Shown in pieces: positions 30,598 through 33,476 of a DNA stretch of 33,476 bases. The translations under genes were made by a program, and so were the position numbers. Source of the DNA: a virus; IMG/VR virus record IMGVR_UViG_3300025759_009627, positions 1 through 33,476 of that record, one strand, 5' to 3'. The notes beneath the pieces are model-generated. The model ran no database searches and had not been told where the DNA came from. It saw only the letters and a list, made by a program, of their open reading frames with translations. Position 1 is the first letter of the stretch. Each line of letters opens with the position of its first letter.

Positions 30598-30909
30598 TTA
30601 TTCTCCGTTTGTTGCTTCAGGTTCTGGTGCTTCTTCGCCCTCACCTGATTCTGCCTGAGCTTCAGCCGCCTGGGCTTGTTGCTCTGCTACATATCCTAAA
30701 AATGCATTTAGTTTATCAAATACTGTACCTACTTGCGTAAGTTCATTACCTCTAAAGGCACCTCTTTGTGATGCTAGATCAACAATTTGTGCTAATAATT
30801 GTAAGTCTTGTAAACCAATACTTTCTGGGACTTGTCCTTCTGGGGCACCATCTACAGCAACTTGCTCTTCTGATACTGCCTCTTCATTTGAAATTTGCTT
30901 TTCAGCCAT
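30598..30909 (-). CDS. Conserved marine T4-like phage protein (103 aa)
   Basis: A small acidic protein with a conserved core, LQDLQLLAQIVDLASQRGAF followed by RGNELTQVGTVFDKLNAFL, that I recall from many T4-like cyanophages. Both ends are low-complexity Glu/Ala/Pro-rich. Function unknown; it pairs with the 191-residue gene, which starts one base after its stop. A clear SD (AGGAG) lies upstream, with an ATAAATA box behind it. Confidence 0.7.
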   Translation of the reverse strand: MAEKQISNEEAVSEEQVAVDGAPEGQVPESIGLQDLQLLAQIVDLASQRGAFRGNELTQVGTVFDKLNAFLGYVAEQQAQAAEAQAESGEGEEAPEPEATNGE

Positions 30910-30935
30910 TATAAACTCCTGTTAATTTATAGTAA

Positions 30936-30942
30936 TATTTAT
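30936..30942 (-). promoter_or_regulatory. Candidate T4-type late promoter
   Basis: Minus strand AAATAAATATTAC, about 27 bases before the 103-residue gene start, in the only non-coding gap of this block. AT-richness of the region makes chance possible. Confidence 0.4.
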
Positions 30943-30973
30943 TTTATATGATTTTAAAAAATGGAAAAAACGG

Positions 30974-31267
30974 TTAGGAATTTTCTATTTTCTTAATACC
31001 ATTGTTTGAATTATAAAAATGAATAAAATTTTCCATGTCTGTAGGGCTTTCAAAATATACATACAATGTAATCCACCCATAAACATTTTCTGCTGTATAG
31101 TATACTAAAAATTCCGGTACTTCTTTAATATAATCAAATACATCTGTATCTGCGGAATCCTTTTTTACTTCACATTTTACTTTGTTTCGCAACATACTTA
31201 TATATAGATCGTTGCCATGTAAGTTTTGCCAATCCTGGTCTGTTAAACAAGTGGTCCTTTTAATCAT
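30974..31267 (-). CDS. Hypothetical protein (97 aa)
   Basis: Not recognised. An alpha/beta protein with an aromatic centre (EFLVYYTAENVYGWITLYVY). No motif. AAGGA lies before the ATG, which overlaps the SDR-like gene by eight bases, so the two are co-translated. Confidence 0.55.
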   Translation of the reverse strand: MIKRTTCLTDQDWQNLHGNDLYISMLRNKVKCEVKKDSADTDVFDYIKEVPEFLVYYTAENVYGWITLYVYFESPTDMENFIHFYNSNNGIKKIENS

Positions 31268-31895
31268 ATAGTCCTTCCGAAGGATAACTTATATATCCCA
31301 TCACACCATCATCTTTTATAACTCCATATAACCAAGATGTTTCTTTATCCTGATCTAGTATAAGGTTTGCCATATACTTAGGCCATTCAGTACTATCTTG
31401 TATATGGGCAGGACACATTCCATATGCATTAATACCATATTGTTTCTGTGTTTGTATTATCTGATAATCTAAAGATCTTAGCATTTTGTACTGTAATAGA
31501 TCTTTAAGTTCAGGATACTGGTCTCTAGCAACTTGGCTTGTTATATGACATATCTGTCCTTTAAACCCATTATTAATTAACCAATCAAACAAATAGACTT
31601 TAAAGAAGTTTGTGTCTAAACTGTTATGAAACCATTCTCCAAATATTAATTTTTGAGTGTCTACATCTTGGGTGTGGATAGGGCGATTCATTTCAAAAGG
31701 CACACCTACATTAATATTAAACACCACAGTATCAGGTATTTCTAATTCGCTTGCCTTAGAATCTATAAATGATTTAGGGTCTTTGTAATTAACATTACTT
31801 CTACCAAAGGCATGAACTTCAGTAGCATGTTGCTCAAACTCAGACAGCATGACTTGTCCAAAGTCTGAGCTAACGCCAAAGACCCATACAATCAT
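31260..31895 (-). CDS. Degenerate short-chain dehydrogenase-like protein
   Basis: A 211-residue Rossmann-type protein. The NAD(P) loop reads VFGVSSDFGQ rather than the usual TGxxxGxG. A strand GQICHITSQVA occupies the catalytic Ser position, and LQYKMLRSL stands where the YxxxK motif should be, with Arg in place of Lys. The later GINAYGMCPAHIQ matches the family's N-V-PG strand. Dehydrogenase activity is therefore doubtful; it may bind a nucleotide without redox chemistry. It shares ATGA with the VWA gene. Confidence 0.6.
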   Translation of the reverse strand: MIVWVFGVSSDFGQVMLSEFEQHATEVHAFGRSNVNYKDPKSFIDSKASELEIPDTVVFNINVGVPFEMNRPIHTQDVDTQKLIFGEWFHNSLDTNFFKVYLFDWLINNGFKGQICHITSQVARDQYPELKDLLQYKMLRSLDYQIIQTQKQYGINAYGMCPAHIQDSTEWPKYMANLILDQDKETSWLYGVIKDDGVMGYISYPSEGLYD

Positions 31896-33220
31896 TCTTG
31901 ATCTCTTTTATAGGGTACAGTAATACCAAAAGGTGCTTCTGGAATTCTGTCGCCATATCCACCATGAACTATAAACAAGGAGTCACAGTAACCTTCATCT
32001 CCCCAACTTCCGTAAGGGTAGCCGTCAGTAAACATAACCAATTTCTTAGGTTGTACTCCTTCTTCTTTCATCCAATTAAACACACAATCAAAGTCGGTAC
32101 CACCGCCTCCGTTGAGTTCATATTCCATAAACTCGCCCATATCATTTTGTGTGAATACTTTTGGATTGTAAACTTCTGTGTCAAAACATAGTAAGTGGAT
32201 TTTAAAGTCTGTGTACTGATCCATTATACCTTTTAATTCACTTAAAAAGTCTCTTGCCATATCATCAAAAATACTACCTGACATATCAAGAGCGGCAACA
32301 ATATCAATTGTTGTTTCTCTATCAAGTCCTGGCAAGTAGTAACCTTCGTTAAGACCTTTTCTGCTAGGAGTTGCCATTGTGTAATCACTTCTCATTACAC
32401 TTTGGATTTGCATAGCAAGTAATTGTCTCCAATCAAGTTGAGGATTAAGCAGGTCATTTAATAACCTTTTTACGCCTCCTGGCAAGTTACCGGCACCAGC
32501 CGCCTTGGCGGCCTGCATAGTAGCATTTTTAAATTCTTGAGAAATTTGCTCTTTTTCTTCAGCAGTATATTTTGCAGGACCGTCACCGTCCTCATCACCG
32601 TCTGTGTTTCCTTTACTAGCAGAGCCTGAACCTTCGTCATCACCTTCTTCTCTGTCTAAGTGTACGTCAAAAGAATCCATTTCCATAATACGGCCATCTT
32701 CTTTTGCTTGTTTATATAAGTCGTCATATATTTCTTCAGAAACTTTGCCTCTGTATTTCCAATCATGACATATTTGTACCAACTTAATTTCTTCGCCTAC
32801 TCTGGCATCAATTAAGTCTCCATTAATAACATAGTCATTAGCAACATTCCAAAGTACAGGGTGTCTGTCTCCTCTACGATTTGCATCCATATGATCATAT
32901 ACACAATGTAATACTTCATGTCCCATAAGGAATACACATTCTGCATCACTTAATGCGGCTACAAAATGTTTGTTATAATAAAAGTATTTGCCGTCAGTTG
33001 CGGCTGTTGGACACCAACTAGTTGCGTCTTTAATAATTAATCTAGTTGCTAAGTTACCAAAAAATGGTGCTGACATCAGCATTTCTATTCTGGCTTTAAT
33101 AAGTTTATCCCTTACTTCTTCATCTGAAAGTGTAGTTTCAGGTATATCTACTAATGTTTTAGACGCACGGTCTTTAGCAGTTCCTGTTGCTTTGGGTGTT
33201 TTTTCTAGTGTATCTGTCAT
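31892..33220 (-). CDS. VWA-domain protein with metallopeptidase-like N-terminal domain (DUF2201 type), MoxR partner
   Basis: A 442-residue protein with the two-part layout of DUF2201/VWA-like proteins. The N-terminal domain has HEVLH (101-105), a zinc-peptidase HExxH, with further acidic residues downstream. An acidic linker (about 190-215) follows. The C-terminal VWA domain has the MIDAS motif DMSGS (312-316), GGGTDFDC and FTDGYPYGSWG. Such proteins act with MoxR ATPases, and this genome encodes one at 6191-7300. Both genes have near-identical promoters and GGAGTAA leaders, which supports a shared programme although they lie 25 kb apart. Confidence 0.85.
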   Translation of the reverse strand: MTDTLEKTPKATGTAKDRASKTLVDIPETTLSDEEVRDKLIKARIEMLMSAPFFGNLATRLIIKDATSWCPTAATDGKYFYYNKHFVAALSDAECVFLMGHEVLHCVYDHMDANRRGDRHPVLWNVANDYVINGDLIDARVGEEIKLVQICHDWKYRGKVSEEIYDDLYKQAKEDGRIMEMDSFDVHLDREEGDDEGSGSASKGNTDGDEDGDGPAKYTAEEKEQISQEFKNATMQAAKAAGAGNLPGGVKRLLNDLLNPQLDWRQLLAMQIQSVMRSDYTMATPSRKGLNEGYYLPGLDRETTIDIVAALDMSGSIFDDMARDFLSELKGIMDQYTDFKIHLLCFDTEVYNPKVFTQNDMGEFMEYELNGGGGTDFDCVFNWMKEEGVQPKKLVMFTDGYPYGSWGDEGYCDSLFIVHGGYGDRIPEAPFGITVPYKRDQE

Positions 33221-33244
33221 GCTTTACTCCTAACTATGTATAAT

Positions 33245-33272
33245 AGTATAACAAATAATACAGATATGTCAA
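33245..33272 (-). promoter_or_regulatory. Sigma-70-type promoter for the VWA gene
   Basis: Minus strand: TTGACA, 16 bases, TATACT, 25 bases before the VWA start. The -35 overlaps the stop codon of the HAD-like gene upstream. Confidence 0.8.
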
Positions 33273-33476
33273 GTGTTTTTTATATAATTCTTACGTGAAG
33301 TAATAATACTATAAATCTCTTGCCAATTTTTTACTATGGTTGCATCACCTTTGTAGTCTAGATTGTGGCCATGCTCTATAAGTATGCCATTGAGACCTGC
33401 GTCTATACCCCAATTAACATTTTCTGGTTTGTCTTCTATCCAGTAATTACCAGTATATTTTTCACCATACTCTTGT
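33269..33476 (-). CDS. HAD-type 5'-nucleotidase-like protein (C-terminal fragment)
   Basis: The last 68 codons of a gene that runs off the right edge. NYWIEDKPENVNWGIDAGL resembles the HAD motif IV region of phage 5'(3')-deoxyribonucleotidases (strand, then ED-P-N---G---GL), followed by GILIEHGHN. Such enzymes remove phosphate from deoxynucleotides. Only the C terminus is present, so the nucleophile Asp motif cannot be checked. Its stop overlaps the VWA promoter. Confidence 0.6.
   Translation of the reverse strand, partial: QEYGEKYTGNYWIEDKPENVNWGIDAGLNGILIEHGHNLDYKGDATIVKNWQEIYSIITSRKNYIKNT

Noticed and set aside
1-33476. tRNA genes, CRISPR arrays, insertion sequences, att sites
   Set aside because: I saw no cloverleaf with a CCA-proximal stem, no regularly spaced repeats, no transposase and no integrase. 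Reading by eye can miss a tRNA, so this is not proof of absence.

Overview
The window looks like part of the genome of a T4-like marine myovirus of the cyanophage/pelagiphage kind. This rests on a family-B DNA polymerase (gp43), a gp45 sliding clamp directly upstream of it, a T4-type RNase H/5'-3' exonuclease and a DsbA-like protein, together with many small, tightly overlapping genes on an AT-rich background and a set of short conserved proteins that I recall from marine T4-like phages. No ribosomal RNA, tRNA, CRISPR array or insertion sequence is visible. The host cannot be read from the sequence; an AT-rich marine Gram-negative such as SAR11 is a reasonable guess.

Layout, left to right. 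(1) 1-3351, plus strand: a repeated DXD-module, glycosyltransferase-like protein cut by the window edge, a methyltransferase-like protein and a P-loop ATPase. (2) 3328-7300, minus: a large VCBS-repeat lipoprotein with a probable outer-membrane barrel, a SWIM zinc-finger protein, then a MoxR ATPase whose 3' end carries a structured RNA and an intrinsic terminator. (3) 7389-14907, minus: one long operon from a promoter at 14914-14941. It holds a phosphoribosyltransferase, GTP cyclohydrolase I, a QueE-like radical SAM enzyme, an exported protein, RNase H, glutaredoxin, a cold-shock-like protein and several unknowns. (4) 14943-21835, minus: a second long operon from the promoter upstream of the clamp. 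It holds gp45, a DUF481-type outer-membrane protein, a DpdA-like transglycosylase, CspA, a QueD-like protein, a histone H1 (Hc1)-like protein, a GT4 glycosyltransferase and GalE. (5) 21914-26755, minus: DNA polymerase, DsbA-like protein, a probable virion protein and small membrane proteins. (6) 26809-28927: a convergent pair of a glycosyltransferase-like gene (plus) and an SGNH hydrolase (minus). (7) 28924-33476, minus: conserved phage hypotheticals, an SDR-like protein, a VWA/metallopeptidase-like partner for MoxR, and the 3' end of a HAD-type nucleotidase.

The most striking system is a 7-deazaguanine DNA modification pathway spread over two adjacent operons: FolE, a QueD-like protein, a QueE-like protein and DpdA. 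No QueC is visible, so the pathway encoded here would stop at 7-carboxy-7-deazaguanine unless QueC lies elsewhere or in the host. A second theme is host-envelope alteration: a lipoprotein/barrel hybrid, a DUF481-like barrel, a signal-peptide protein, glycosyltransferases and GalE. A third is RNA-level control: eight very similar sigma-70-type promoters (seven with a 16-bp spacer), a ribosome binding site inside a perfect hairpin, a probably leaderless gene, and a terminator-proximal RNA whose loop matches two neighbouring ribosome binding sites by complementarity. Three short genes of 33, 47 and 51 codons fill gaps between longer genes exactly and are included.
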